Positions 6,509 through 15,353 of a stretch of DNA of 51,932 nt are shown one piece after another. The first letter of the stretch is position 1; every line of letters starts with the position of its first letter. Position numbers and translations under genes: made by a program. The notes beneath the pieces were generated by a model, which saw nothing but the letters and a program-made list of their open reading frames with translations, had not been told where the DNA came from and searched no databases. The DNA lies in the NCBI GenBank assembly GCA_028285245.1, contig JANQPY010000027.1, positions 1-51,932 on the forward strand. Direction: 5' to 3'. The DNA is from Gammaproteobacteria bacterium (GTDB lineage: Bacteria > Pseudomonadota > Gammaproteobacteria > Steroidobacterales > GCA-2729495).

Positions 6509-7879
6509 TCAGGCAATCGAACCAGCTTCCATCGCCCTTTCGAGATCACGCTGCGTCAGATCGGCCGCGTGCTGCTGCTTAAACTGCTGCACGCTGATGC
6601 GCATCAATACCGCCGCGGCGATGAGCATGGCGACCGCTTCGAAAAAGAAGATGCCACCGTAAGCGGCCTGCGGCGTAACGGCGCCGCTCTCGATCAGGCT
6701 TGAGTGCAATATGCCGCTGCTGATCGACGAGAAGCCGGTGCCGAAGGCCTGGGCGACACCCCACAGGCCCATGTACATGCCGGTGGCGCCCTCGATGGTC
6801 ATGTCCATCATCATGGCCAGCCCACCGACGTTAAAGAAGCCGGTGAAGATGCCCATGCCAAACAGGATCGGCCGCACCCACTGACTCTGTTCCATGGTGG
6901 CTGCGCCCGCCAACGCGAACATTCCAATGGCTATTCCGAAGCAGCCCAGCAGCGCGATGGTCTTTTTGCTCAGGCTTGTCGTGACGCTGATGATGCCCAT
7001 CACAATCATGCCGAGCAGTACGCCGCCGCCCCATGTGGGCTGAAACTTGGTGGTCTCCGCCACGCTCATGCCAAAGACTTCCGCGCCGAAGACCTCAAGA
7101 ATATTGTCCTGGAGGAAAATCGCGAAAATCGCCAGGAAGATAAATGCGAAGAACCCGCGGGTTTGCGGATTCTCCTGCAGCAGGCGCAGTGCAGCAGTCA
7201 GTGGGTTCTGATCGCTGGCAATTGCGCGCGCCCGGGCCCGTGATTCAACCACCTCTTCGGGCGACAGGCGCTTTTCGACGCCAAGAATTCCGAACAGCGC
7301 CGAGCCGATCACGATGAACGGCGTCAGGTTGTACAGCGTTTGCATCGCCTCGGGCGTGTACTCGGGGCGGACGATGTTCATGACGACCGAGGCGAGGATC
7401 GTGCTCATGATCGTGACGATCCACACCACCGAGATCACGCCACCGCGGGTCTTCTCGCTGGTGACTTCCGCGATTAACGAGTGGTAGCAGTCACCCAAAA
7501 ACGCCATGGCGACGCCAAATACTGCGAACAACAAAAAGCCGAGCAGAGTCCAGGCCATGGAGCCCGCACCCATGCCCTCTGCAACCGTGGGTAGCGCGAC
7601 AAACACAGCGCTGGCGGCAACCGCGCCCATGAGCATGTAGGGCGTGCGGCGATAGCCAAGAATGGGATGTGTGTCGGCGAGCCGGCCAACAATCACCTGA
7701 AATGGCGACAGGAAGTAGTGCATCGCCAGCATCGAGGTAACCAGTACTGCAGCGACGCCCAACTCGACGATTGAGATGCGGTTGAAGTCGATAGTGAGCA
7801 GCGCAAACATCCAGCCGACCCCGATTTTCGGGGCAGCCAGTCGCAGAGTGCGGAGCAGGGCTGCGATGACGCCGAGCAT
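6509..7879 (-). CDS. bch2: PucC-family transporter-like protein of the bchP/bchG operon (bch2 type)
   Basis: About 456 residues, twelve hydrophobic segments. It belongs to the PucC superfamily but to a different branch from pucC and lhaA. Landmarks are GWMFALLTIDFNRISIVELG, HYFLSPFQVIVGRLADTHP and LGYRRTPYMLMG. In Rhodobacter the corresponding gene lies between bchG and bchP; here it follows bchP. Its role is unproven, possibly pigment handling in the inner membrane. I place the start at the ATG at 7879 because GGGGGG lies about 9-10 nt upstream. The longer frame back to 7945 would need a TTG codon without a ribosome site. Confidence 0.85.
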   Translation of the reverse strand: MLGVIAALLRTLRLAAPKIGVGWMFALLTIDFNRISIVELGVAAVLVTSMLAMHYFLSPFQVIVGRLADTHPILGYRRTPYMLMGAVAASAVFVALPTVAEGMGAGSMAWTLLGFLLFAVFGVAMAFLGDCYHSLIAEVTSEKTRGGVISVVWIVTIMSTILASVVMNIVRPEYTPEAMQTLYNLTPFIVIGSALFGILGVEKRLSPEEVVESRARARAIASDQNPLTAALRLLQENPQTRGFFAFIFLAIFAIFLQDNILEVFGAEVFGMSVAETTKFQPTWGGGVLLGMIVMGIISVTTSLSKKTIALLGCFGIAIGMFALAGAATMEQSQWVRPILFGMGIFTGFFNVGGLAMMMDMTIEGATGMYMGLWGVAQAFGTGFSSISSGILHSSLIESGAVTPQAAYGGIFFFEAVAMLIAAAVLMRISVQQFKQQHAADLTQRDLERAMEAGSIA

Positions 7880-7987
7880 TATTGTTATCCCCCCCAGGAT
7901 CGACGGCCGCCGCTCAATATTGGCGCACGGCCTGCTGCGCTGCAAGTCGGAGGCCGTGAGGCACCCCGTTGGTATGCAGCCGCAGCG

Positions 7988-9211
7988 CTAATTCGTTGGC
8001 GCGACACCGAGCAAGTGGGCCATGTCCTTGCAGAAAATCCGCACGTGCGCCAGCGGGCGTGCCCGCACCAGGCGCTTATGCATGTAGGCCTGCCAGGTCA
8101 GGTATTGCACGTCGGGATCGCGGCAAATATTGACGAATCTCTCCCGTCGCTTGTCGGACGAGTACCAGAATTTCTGCATGATGCCGAGCACCCAGAAAAC
8201 CTTGCCGTGGCTGCGCATAAAGCGCTTGCGCGCCTGCTTTAGGGCGCGCGGATTGCCGGTGCGAAGCAGTTCGCCTACCGCTTCGGCGGCAAGCTTGCCG
8301 CTGGTCATGGCGTAGTAGATTCCCTCACCGGAAGCTGGGGCCACCGCACCAGCCGCATCGCCGGCGACAATCACATCACGGCCATTGTCCCATCGCGGCA
8401 GAGGGCTCATGGGAATCGGTGCGCCCTCGCGTCTGATCAGCGCCGACTGTTCCATGCCGGCAGTGCGTCGGATGGCGCTGACGGCACCGCGCAGCGAAAA
8501 GCCCTTTTTCGCGGAGCCCACGCCGACGCTGGTTGCGGCGCCGTGCGGAAAAACCCAGCCATAGAAATCCGGAGACAGGCGGCCCTGGTAGTAAATTTCG
8601 CAGCGCTCGCCATCGAACTCGGGCGTTATTTCCTGCGGCGACTCCACGATTTCGTGATATGCCAGCACGTGCCGGGCGCGGTCGGCGCCCTTGATCTCCT
8701 GGCGGGCCACCTTTGAGCGGGCGCCGTCGGCACCAATGATTGTTTTGGCGCCGACCTGCTCTGTGTGTTTAGTGCCATCCGGTCCCTGGGTTTCGAACTC
8801 GACGATGGGGGCGCCGGAAGCGGTGCGATCAATACTGACAAACTTACCGCGGCGCCAGTCGGCTCCCAAAGACGCCGCTCGCTCGCGCAGCCATTCATCG
8901 AAATGCTCGCGATCGACCATGCCGACGAAGCCACCTTCAATCGGCATATCCACTTTGCGGCTGGCCGGTGAAATCATCCGCGCATTGCGGGTGCGCGCAA
9001 CGATTAATTCATCGGGGATGGCAAATTCTTCGATGAGTTTTGGCGGTATCGCGCCGCCACAGGGCTTGATGCGGCCCGCTCGGTCGAGCAGCAACACTTT
9101 GTGTCCCGCTTGCGCGAGTTCAGCGGCGGCGGTAGATCCGGATGGCCCGCCGCCAATAACGACTACGTCGAAGGATTCGATGTCTACGGCCCGAAATTCT
9201 TTTCCGGGCAC
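7988..9211 (-). CDS. bchP: geranylgeranyl reductase (bacteriochlorophyll)
   Basis: 407 residues. It uses NADPH to reduce the geranylgeranyl tail of bacteriochlorophyll (or its diphosphate) to phytyl in three steps. An FAD-binding dinucleotide fold opens the protein (DVVVIGGGPSGSTAAAEL), followed by LLLDRAGRIKPCGGAIPP, typical of BchP/ChlP. The second FAD motif IVAGDAAGAVAPASGEGIYY lies near residue 280. GTG start at 9211 without a strong ribosome site. It lies 48 nt after bchG and 108 nt before the chosen bch2 start on the same strand. Confidence 0.95.
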   Translation of the reverse strand: MPGKEFRAVDIESFDVVVIGGGPSGSTAAAELAQAGHKVLLLDRAGRIKPCGGAIPPKLIEEFAIPDELIVARTRNARMISPASRKVDMPIEGGFVGMVDREHFDEWLRERAASLGADWRRGKFVSIDRTASGAPIVEFETQGPDGTKHTEQVGAKTIIGADGARSKVARQEIKGADRARHVLAYHEIVESPQEITPEFDGERCEIYYQGRLSPDFYGWVFPHGAATSVGVGSAKKGFSLRGAVSAIRRTAGMEQSALIRREGAPIPMSPLPRWDNGRDVIVAGDAAGAVAPASGEGIYYAMTSGKLAAEAVGELLRTGNPRALKQARKRFMRSHGKVFWVLGIMQKFWYSSDKRRERFVNICRDPDVQYLTWQAYMHKRLVRARPLAHVRIFCKDMAHLLGVAPTN

Positions 9212-9259
9212 GATACCACAGGCGTCTGAATCCTGGTGTAAGCGTTGGGTTGCCGCGTG

Positions 9260-10129
9260 CTACGACGGTCGCACAGCAAACGCGCACACCAGCATGCCGG
9301 ATACAAACATCAGCGTCGCCGTGCCGTTGAACCAGGGCGCGCGCTCCTCCGGGGCGGCCAGAAGGCGCGGCGCCAGTGCCGCCTGGCCTGCCGAGAGACC
9401 GGCGATAGCGAGTGCATGCCACGGCAGCTGCCACCAGACCAATGCCACCACAACGGCGGCCTGAGCTGCCAGCATGATGCCGCAGGACAGGCGGGCGGCG
9501 GCAGGGATGCCGAGCTGCACGGGCAGTGAGCGAATGCCCATTTGCCGATCGCCCTCGGCCGACTTGAAATCGTTGAACGTCATGATGCCGAGCGTGCCGA
9601 CGCTGTAGAAGGCAGCGAGCCAGAGGATGCGCGGGTCGGGTAATGCAGCGGTGAGCATCGTCACGCCCGTGAACCACGGGATTCCCTCATAGGAAATGGC
9701 GCAGGCAAAGTTGCCAAGCCAGCCGTTATTTTTTAGTCGTAACGGTGGAGCGCTATAGGCCCAGGCCAGCGCCAGACCGATAACGGCTGCCACCAGTACC
9801 CAGGATCCAAGCGACCACGCGACAAGGAGAGACAGGCCGGTCCAGCCCAGGGCCAGGTACAGCGCTGAGCTTCCGGGCATCCGGCCGGATGGGACTGGCC
9901 GGTTCGGTTCGTTGATTTTGTCGACGTGGCGATCGAACCAGTCGTTGGCAGCCTGGCTGGTTCCGCACACCAGCGGACCGGCAAGTGCCACGCCGGCCAG
10001 GATAATCGGCCAATTTGCCAGGATGGATTCGCCGGAAGAAACCACTCCGCACATGAGTGCCCAGACTGGGGCAAACCACGTGACCGGCTTCAACAGTTCG
10101 ATCGCCGTGGCGACTGAGATATGCGGCAT
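9260..10129 (-). CDS. bchG: bacteriochlorophyll synthase
   Basis: 289 residues, a UbiA-family membrane prenyltransferase that esterifies bacteriochlorophyllide a with geranylgeranyl diphosphate. The Mg-diphosphate motif NDWFDRHVDKINEPNRPVPS is at about residues 62-81. The second Asp-rich region is TFNDFKSAEGDRQMGIRSLP. Eight or so hydrophobic segments are visible. First gene of the minus-strand operon bchG-bchP-bch2-methyltransferase, divergent from lhaA across 146 nt that must hold both promoters. Confidence 0.96.
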   Translation of the reverse strand: MPHISVATAIELLKPVTWFAPVWALMCGVVSSGESILANWPIILAGVALAGPLVCGTSQAANDWFDRHVDKINEPNRPVPSGRMPGSSALYLALGWTGLSLLVAWSLGSWVLVAAVIGLALAWAYSAPPLRLKNNGWLGNFACAISYEGIPWFTGVTMLTAALPDPRILWLAAFYSVGTLGIMTFNDFKSAEGDRQMGIRSLPVQLGIPAAARLSCGIMLAAQAAVVVALVWWQLPWHALAIAGLSAGQAALAPRLLAAPEERAPWFNGTATLMFVSGMLVCAFAVRPS

Positions 10130-10275
10130 CGGCGCAACATAGTGAGCCGCCCGAAGGCTGTCAACGGCGCGACGTTTGCATAGTCCTCAGTCTGGCCATG
10201 ATTCATCGCCAAGTGTCTGGTCTTCCTCCGGAGTGCTACTGTTGCTCCCGCCTATGCGCTGTCAGCGCTCCATAA

Positions 10276-11709
10276 ATGCAGAACAAACGCTTAAAGACAT
10301 TCGCTGGCTTCTGGACAGAGCTGAGTCCTACCTGGCTACCGTTCGCTGATGCCGCTTCGGCGGAATTGCCTTTGGGGCGGTTGCTCCGTCTGGCGCTGTT
10401 TCAGGTCTCGGTTGGCATGGCCATCGTGATGCTGAACGGCACGCTGAACCGCGTCATGATCGTTGAGCTTCAGGTGCCGGCGACTTTGGTCGGCGTCATG
10501 ATTTCGCTACCGCTGTTGTTCGCGCCGTTTCGTGCGTACATCGGCCATCGTTCTGATAACTACCGCTCGCTGCTCGGCTGGCGGCGCGTGCCGTTCATCT
10601 GGATGGGTACGCTCTTGCAGTTCGGTGGGTTTGCCATCATGCCCTTTGCTCTCATTGTGCTGTCCGGAGATACGAACGGCCCGCTGTGGTACGGCCACGT
10701 CGGTGCTGCGCTGGCGTTCCTGCTGGTCGGCGCCGGTCTGCACACGACGCAAACGTCCGGTCTGGCGCTGGCGATGGACCTGGCACCGCCCAAGACCCGG
10801 CCGAGGGTCGTGGCACTGCTGTACGTCATGTTACTCGCCGGAATGCTCGTGAGCGCGTTGGGGTTTGGTTTTGCGCTTCAGGATTTCAGTCAGATCGGCT
10901 TGATTGGCGTCGTCCAGGGGGCTGCCCTGATTACCGTTGCACTCAATCTGGTTGCCCTTTGGAAGCAGGAGCCGCAGGACTTTGCGCTGACGTCGCCTGA
11001 GCGCAAGCGACAGAGTTTTCGCGCATCCTGGCAGGCCTATAAAGCGAGCGGGCAGACGCTTCGTCTGCTTACCGCCGTGGGTTTCGGCACCGCAGCTTTC
11101 AGCATGCAGGATGTGCTGCTGGAACCCTATGGGGGTGAAGTACTCGGGCTTTCTGTCGCATCGACAACGACGCTGACAGCCCTGTGGGCCGCCGGCACGA
11201 TAGCGGCCTTGATTGTTGCCTCGCGTCGACTGATGGCGGGTGCAGATCCGGGGCGTTTGGCGGCCAGCGGCTGTTTGGTTGGGGTCCTGGCGTTTGCCCT
11301 CGTGGGGTTCGCCGCGCTACTGGATTCCGCGTTTGTCTTTCGGATCGGTACGGTGCTGATTGGCTTCGGCGCCGGCCTGTTCGCAGTTGGTACGCTAACT
11401 GCCTGCATGGACCTGGCCCGCAGGGAGTCTTCCGGTTTGGCCCTGGGCGCTTGGGGTGCCGTGCAGGCGACATCGGCCGGGCTGGCCATCGCCGCAGGCG
11501 CGCTACTGCGCGATCTGGTCACTCGATGGGCAGATGCGGGTATTTTGGGTCCCGCGCTACATGGCCCGTTGCCGGGTTATATTAGCGTTTATCAGATCGA
11601 GATATTCCTGCTATTCGTAACGCTCGCGCTGTTCGGGCCCCTCGTTCGCGCCGAGCGTGCACAGCAGGATAGCCGGGCAAAGTTTGGTCTGAGCGAGTTT
11701 CCCGGCTAA
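10276..11709 (+). CDS. lhaA: LhaA-type LH1 assembly protein (PucC family)
   Basis: 477 residues with twelve membrane segments. Strongly similar to the pucC product in this window: LPLGRLLRLALFQVSVGMAI, GTLNRVMIVELQVPATLVG, LGWRRVPFIWMGT. LhaA is needed for LH1 assembly and normally sits directly upstream of puhA, as here (17 nt gap). In Rhodobacter lhaA follows bchFNBHLM; here it is the first gene after a divergent promoter with bchG, so the cluster has been rearranged. No good ribosome site is seen before the ATG at 10276. Confidence 0.9.
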   Translation: MQNKRLKTFAGFWTELSPTWLPFADAASAELPLGRLLRLALFQVSVGMAIVMLNGTLNRVMIVELQVPATLVGVMISLPLLFAPFRAYIGHRSDNYRSLLGWRRVPFIWMGTLLQFGGFAIMPFALIVLSGDTNGPLWYGHVGAALAFLLVGAGLHTTQTSGLALAMDLAPPKTRPRVVALLYVMLLAGMLVSALGFGFALQDFSQIGLIGVVQGAALITVALNLVALWKQEPQDFALTSPERKRQSFRASWQAYKASGQTLRLLTAVGFGTAAFSMQDVLLEPYGGEVLGLSVASTTTLTALWAAGTIAALIVASRRLMAGADPGRLAASGCLVGVLAFALVGFAALLDSAFVFRIGTVLIGFGAGLFAVGTLTACMDLARRESSGLALGAWGAVQATSAGLAIAAGALLRDLVTRWADAGILGPALHGPLPGYISVYQIEIFLLFVTLALFGPLVRAERAQQDSRAKFGLSEFPG

Positions 11710-11726
11710 ACCTGGCAGCGGAGGCG

Positions 11727-12518
11727 ATGGATATGGATACAGGCGCGATCACTGGCTACGTAGACGTTGCACAGATTGTGCTCTACGGGTTCTGGATCTT
11801 TTTTGCCGCATTGATCATTTATCTGCGGCGGGAAGACAAGCGCGAGGGTTATCCGCTCGAGTCGGATCGCTCCGATAGCATAAAGGTGCAGGGCTTTCCG
11901 GCCGTGCCCGAGCCGAAGAAGTTTGAGCTACCCGATGGAAGGGTGGTCTACGCGCCGCGGCAAGAAGAGCCCGAAACCGTTGCCAATGCACAGCCCAGTG
12001 AGCCATGGCCAGGTGCACCGCTGGAGCCAGTCGGTGACCCGATGCTCGCCGGTGTAGGACCAGGATCGGCCGCCAGGCGACCCGATCACCCCGAGGAGGG
12101 TCCGGACGGTCTGCCCAAGATCCGGCCATTGCGCGCGTGCCCGGAGTTTTCCGTTGCCAATGGGCAGCCTGATCCGCGGCGGATGACTGTAGTCGGCGCG
12201 GATGGTGAACCCGCTGGTGCGATCAGTGATGCCTGGATCGATCTGGAAGAGCCGCAGATCCGCTATCTGGAAGCGCAGCTCAACGCGTCGATTGCCGGCG
12301 GTGACAACAGGCCGGTGCTGATTCCGATGCCGCTCGCCAAGATCAATGCCCGCCGCGAAACCGTAACGGTAAACTCACTCACCGCCAGTCAGTTCGCCCA
12401 TATCCCGCGGATATCATCCGGCGATTCCATCACGCTGCAGGAAGAAGAAAACGTCGTCGCGTACTTCGGTGCCGGACAGCTTTACGCGATGCAGTCGCGC
12501 AAGGGGCCGCTCGTTTAG
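11727..12518 (+). CDS. puhA: photosynthetic reaction centre H subunit
   Basis: 263 residues. One N-terminal membrane helix (VDVAQIVLYGFWIFFAALII) is followed by the YLRREDKREGYPLE segment typical of H subunits, then a cytoplasmic beta-rich domain. That domain caps L and M and channels protons to QB. KIRPLRACPEFSVANGQPDP, DLEEPQIRYLEAQL and VLIPMPLAKINARR are recognisable PRC-barrel segments. Length is normal. It starts 17 nt after lhaA and leads puhB-puhC-puhE. Confidence 0.97.
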   Translation: MDMDTGAITGYVDVAQIVLYGFWIFFAALIIYLRREDKREGYPLESDRSDSIKVQGFPAVPEPKKFELPDGRVVYAPRQEEPETVANAQPSEPWPGAPLEPVGDPMLAGVGPGSAARRPDHPEEGPDGLPKIRPLRACPEFSVANGQPDPRRMTVVGADGEPAGAISDAWIDLEEPQIRYLEAQLNASIAGGDNRPVLIPMPLAKINARRETVTVNSLTASQFAHIPRISSGDSITLQEEENVVAYFGAGQLYAMQSRKGPLV

Positions 12519-12521
12519 GCA

Positions 12522-13175
12522 ATGTCAGGCGCCGGAGAACTGCACGAAGTTGATCCAATACGCGGCCTGCCCGAGCTTCTGCCTGAAGGCGAGCGGATCT
12601 TGTGGCAGGGCCAGCCGCAGTGGTGGTCTTTAGGTCAGCGCGTTTTTCACATTCGACTTGTGATCGTTTACTTCGTCGCGCTGATTCTTTGGCGCGTGGT
12701 CTCACCTGGCGAAGCAGACCCATCGACAATGTTGGCCGGCCTGGCGGTCACCGCCGCACTGGGCGTAGCTGCGGTCGGCCTGCTCATGCTGCTGGCTGCC
12801 CTGATTTGCCGCACGACCATTTACACGGTGACCAACCGGCGAGTCGCGATGCAGCTGGGCGTGGCGCTGCCCATCAACCTGAATCTGCCCTTCAAGCACA
12901 TTGAGTCGGCCGGTCACGGAGCCTTCCGGGACGGCACGGGCGATATTCCATTGCGCCTGTCCATGGACAACCACGTTGCCTACCTGCTGCTGTGGCCGCA
13001 TGCGCGACCTTGGCGGGTCCGGCGGCCCGAGCCGATGCTTCGCTGTGTTGCAGATTCGGCTGCGGTTGCGGCCACGCTGGCAACAGCGTTGGCGCAATAC
13101 CACGGCGGCGGGGCTGAAGCGACGGCGGAGCCGGATGCTTCCGCCACCTGCGAACGGGCGGTCGCGCAGAGCTAA
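12522..13175 (+). CDS. puhB: photosynthetic complex assembly protein PuhB
   Basis: 217 residues. The start EVDPIRGLPELLPEGERILW is typical of PuhB. Two membrane helices around residues 40-100 precede a PH-like (bPH2) region beginning TIYTVTNRRVAMQLGVALP. PuhB is an inner-membrane factor that helps reaction-centre assembly and interacts with PuhA. ATG lies three bases after the puhA stop, so translation is probably coupled. Confidence 0.93.
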   Translation: MSGAGELHEVDPIRGLPELLPEGERILWQGQPQWWSLGQRVFHIRLVIVYFVALILWRVVSPGEADPSTMLAGLAVTAALGVAAVGLLMLLAALICRTTIYTVTNRRVAMQLGVALPINLNLPFKHIESAGHGAFRDGTGDIPLRLSMDNHVAYLLLWPHARPWRVRRPEPMLRCVADSAAVAATLATALAQYHGGGAEATAEPDASATCERAVAQS

Positions 13176-13186
13176 AGAAACCCATC

Positions 13187-13657
13187 GTGGCGTCTCACTC
13201 CCATGCGCAGCAGTTCCCGCGGGCAATTCTGGTTGCGGCGGCGGCATTGATCGGCTTGACGATCGCCCTGGCTGCCCTCGGGCGTTTATCCGGTCTGGGC
13301 GTCACGGCCCCCGACGATGCGGACATCGTTGCGAGTATTGAGCTGTACTTTCAGGATCGCGAAGACGGGTCGGTCTGGATATATCGTGACGTTGCTGAAG
13401 AGCCAGTCACGGTCTTGCCTCCTGGTACCAACGGTTTTGTCCGTGGCGTAATGCGCGGCCTGGCACGGGAGCGCCGCATGCACGACGTTGGCGCAGGCGA
13501 GCCGTTCGAGCTGCGCAGCAATGCCGCCGGGGGCTTAAGGCTGCACGACCCCTCTACACGTCGCACGATTGATTTGCAGGCGTTTGGGCCCGACAACTAT
13601 GGCGCCTTCGCGGCAATCTACAGCGACGCGACGGCGGCTAGCGATCTGTTGAGATAG
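13187..13657 (+). CDS. puhC: photosynthetic complex assembly protein PuhC
   Basis: 156 residues: one N-terminal membrane anchor (residues ~12-35), then a periplasmic domain with SIELYFQDREDGSVWIYRD, GFVRGVMRGLARERR and PFELRSNAAGGLRLHDP, a pattern characteristic of PuhC. It supports assembly or organisation of the RC-LH1 core. GTG start at 13187, 11 nt after puhB. Confidence 0.92.
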   Translation: MASHSHAQQFPRAILVAAAALIGLTIALAALGRLSGLGVTAPDDADIVASIELYFQDREDGSVWIYRDVAEEPVTVLPPGTNGFVRGVMRGLARERRMHDVGAGEPFELRSNAAGGLRLHDPSTRRTIDLQAFGPDNYGAFAAIYSDATAASDLLR

Positions 13658-13668
13658 AGTTCGGCAGC

Positions 13669-14457
13669 ATGTGGTCGCTCCTGCTGCCGGTAACCTACAT
13701 TCTGTTGCTCTGGTGGCTGCTGACTGGTGTCGTGTTGTATCTCGACGGCCTCCCGCGCCGGAGCTTCCGATGGACGCTGCTTGGCGCAACCGTCGTCCTG
13801 TTGCTTGCCGTGCTGGGCGTTGTCGGCACGCGATCTTCAACCAGCCTGCCTGATGTCTACTGCGCGGCAACCTGCGGGCTACTGATCTGGGGCTATCTGG
13901 AGCTGACGTATCTCACCGGTTTTTTTACCGGCCCGGTCAAGCATGCCTGTCCACCCCGCGCCACAGGGCCGCGGCGTTTCTGGCTCGCGTTGCAAACCAG
14001 CCTGTATCACGAGCTCGCAGTCGTATTTGCCGGGCTTATGCTTTACGTCATTACCGCGGGCCACGAAAACCACTTCGCGTTCGGTTGCTTTGTGGTGCTG
14101 TGGATCATGCGCTGGAGCGCAAAACTGAACCTGTACTTCGGCGTGCGGAACCTCAACGAGGACTGGCTGCCTGAGCACCTGCGCTACCTGGCTAGCTATA
14201 TGCGTCGGCGTCCGATAGGCCCGTTTTTCTTGTCGTCGGTTGGTGCGGCAATGGCGATGGCGATCTACCTCACGAGTCAGTTTTCCGCCGAGCCGCTCAA
14301 CGGTCAGGCGGCTGGCCAGCTGTTGGTGCTGACCTTGCTGTGGCTCGCGATTCTTGAGCATTGGATGCTCGTGCTGCCGGTTGATGCGTCGGCCGTGTGG
14401 CGCTGGGGTCTGCGATCGCATGACCGTGCTCAGACCGGGCAAGAAACGCACGATTAG
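13669..14457 (+). CDS. puhE: PuhE-type membrane protein (DUF3623)
   Basis: 262 residues with about seven hydrophobic segments. The region around WIMRWSAKLNLYFGVRNLNE and the segment LPEHLRYLASYMRRR are the conserved PuhE signature. PuhE is restricted to photosynthesis gene clusters and affects bacteriochlorophyll levels or photosynthetic-unit development; its activity is unknown. It starts 11 nt after puhC and is followed 8 nt later by bchO. Confidence 0.9.
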   Translation: MWSLLLPVTYILLLWWLLTGVVLYLDGLPRRSFRWTLLGATVVLLLAVLGVVGTRSSTSLPDVYCAATCGLLIWGYLELTYLTGFFTGPVKHACPPRATGPRRFWLALQTSLYHELAVVFAGLMLYVITAGHENHFAFGCFVVLWIMRWSAKLNLYFGVRNLNEDWLPEHLRYLASYMRRRPIGPFFLSSVGAAMAMAIYLTSQFSAEPLNGQAAGQLLVLTLLWLAILEHWMLVLPVDASAVWRWGLRSHDRAQTGQETHD

Positions 14458-14465
14458 CGCCGGCT

Positions 14466-15347
14466 ATGCAAGCGAATATCGTCGAGGACCTTGCTTGGGA
14501 GCGGGAAGGCAGCGATTGGCCAAATCGTGAGCACAGCCAGTTTGTGCGCGCCGATGGTATCCGCTGGCATTGCCAGCTCTACGGTGACGGTCCGCGGGTG
14601 TTGCTGCTGCACGGGGCCGGCGCAGCCACACATTCCTGGCGCGATTTCGGCCCTGAACTGGCCAGCCACTTCCGCGTGCTGGCCGTTGATCTGCCGGGGC
14701 ATGGGTTCAGCGAGACGTTGCCGGGGTCGCGGTTGTCGCTGGACGGCGTATCTACAGCGTTACTCGCTCTGCTGGAGACGCTCAACTTCGATCCAGAGCT
14801 GACCGTAGGCCACTCAGCCGGGGCCGCTTTAGCCTGTCATCTCGCCCTGTTTCGTGGCCTCTCCCCCCGGAAGCTGGCGAGCCTCAACGGCGCCCATCTG
14901 CCTTTGCGCGGTTATCCGAGCTGGCTCTACGGCCCGATCGCCGGGTTCATTGCCAACAGCCGGCGCTTACCCCGCTGGTTTGCGCGGCGCGCCTGTGATC
15001 GAAAGGTGGTTGACCGGCTGATGCGGAACACGGGTTCGAACATTGACCCGGAAGGCTTCGAGTTCTACTGGCGTCTGGCCCGCTCTCCGGCCCACGTCTC
15101 TGCGGCGTTGGGGCTGATGGCGCATTGGGACGTGCGCCCAATCGAGCAAAGTCTGAATAAGCTAAAGCAGCCGTTACTCCTGATCACTGGCAGCAATGAC
15201 AGCACCGTGCCGCCGGCCGATTCGCTGCGCGTACATGATCGTGTCGCTGGATCTACCCACGTCTCTCAGGATTCGCTCGGGCATCTCGCGCACGAGGAAG
15301 ACTCCGCCGGCACGGCGGCAGTGGTCCGCGACTTTTGGTTCAGCTGA
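14466..15347 (+). CDS. bchO: BchO, alpha/beta hydrolase of bacteriochlorophyll synthesis
   Basis: 293 residues. BchO is often annotated as a magnesium-chelatase accessory protein, but no reaction is proven. Alpha/beta-hydrolase features: oxyanion segment VLLLHGAGAATHSWRDF, nucleophile elbow GHSAG, acid region LLITGSNDSTVPP and a His in DSLGHLAHEE. The N-terminus DLAWEREGSDWPNREHSQFV is typical of BchO. Last gene of the lhaA-puhABCE-bchO run, converging with the DUF3422 gene (6 nt between stops). Confidence 0.92.
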   Translation: MQANIVEDLAWEREGSDWPNREHSQFVRADGIRWHCQLYGDGPRVLLLHGAGAATHSWRDFGPELASHFRVLAVDLPGHGFSETLPGSRLSLDGVSTALLALLETLNFDPELTVGHSAGAALACHLALFRGLSPRKLASLNGAHLPLRGYPSWLYGPIAGFIANSRRLPRWFARRACDRKVVDRLMRNTGSNIDPEGFEFYWRLARSPAHVSAALGLMAHWDVRPIEQSLNKLKQPLLLITGSNDSTVPPADSLRVHDRVAGSTHVSQDSLGHLAHEEDSAGTAAVVRDFWFS

Positions 15348-15353
15348 CGGCCG

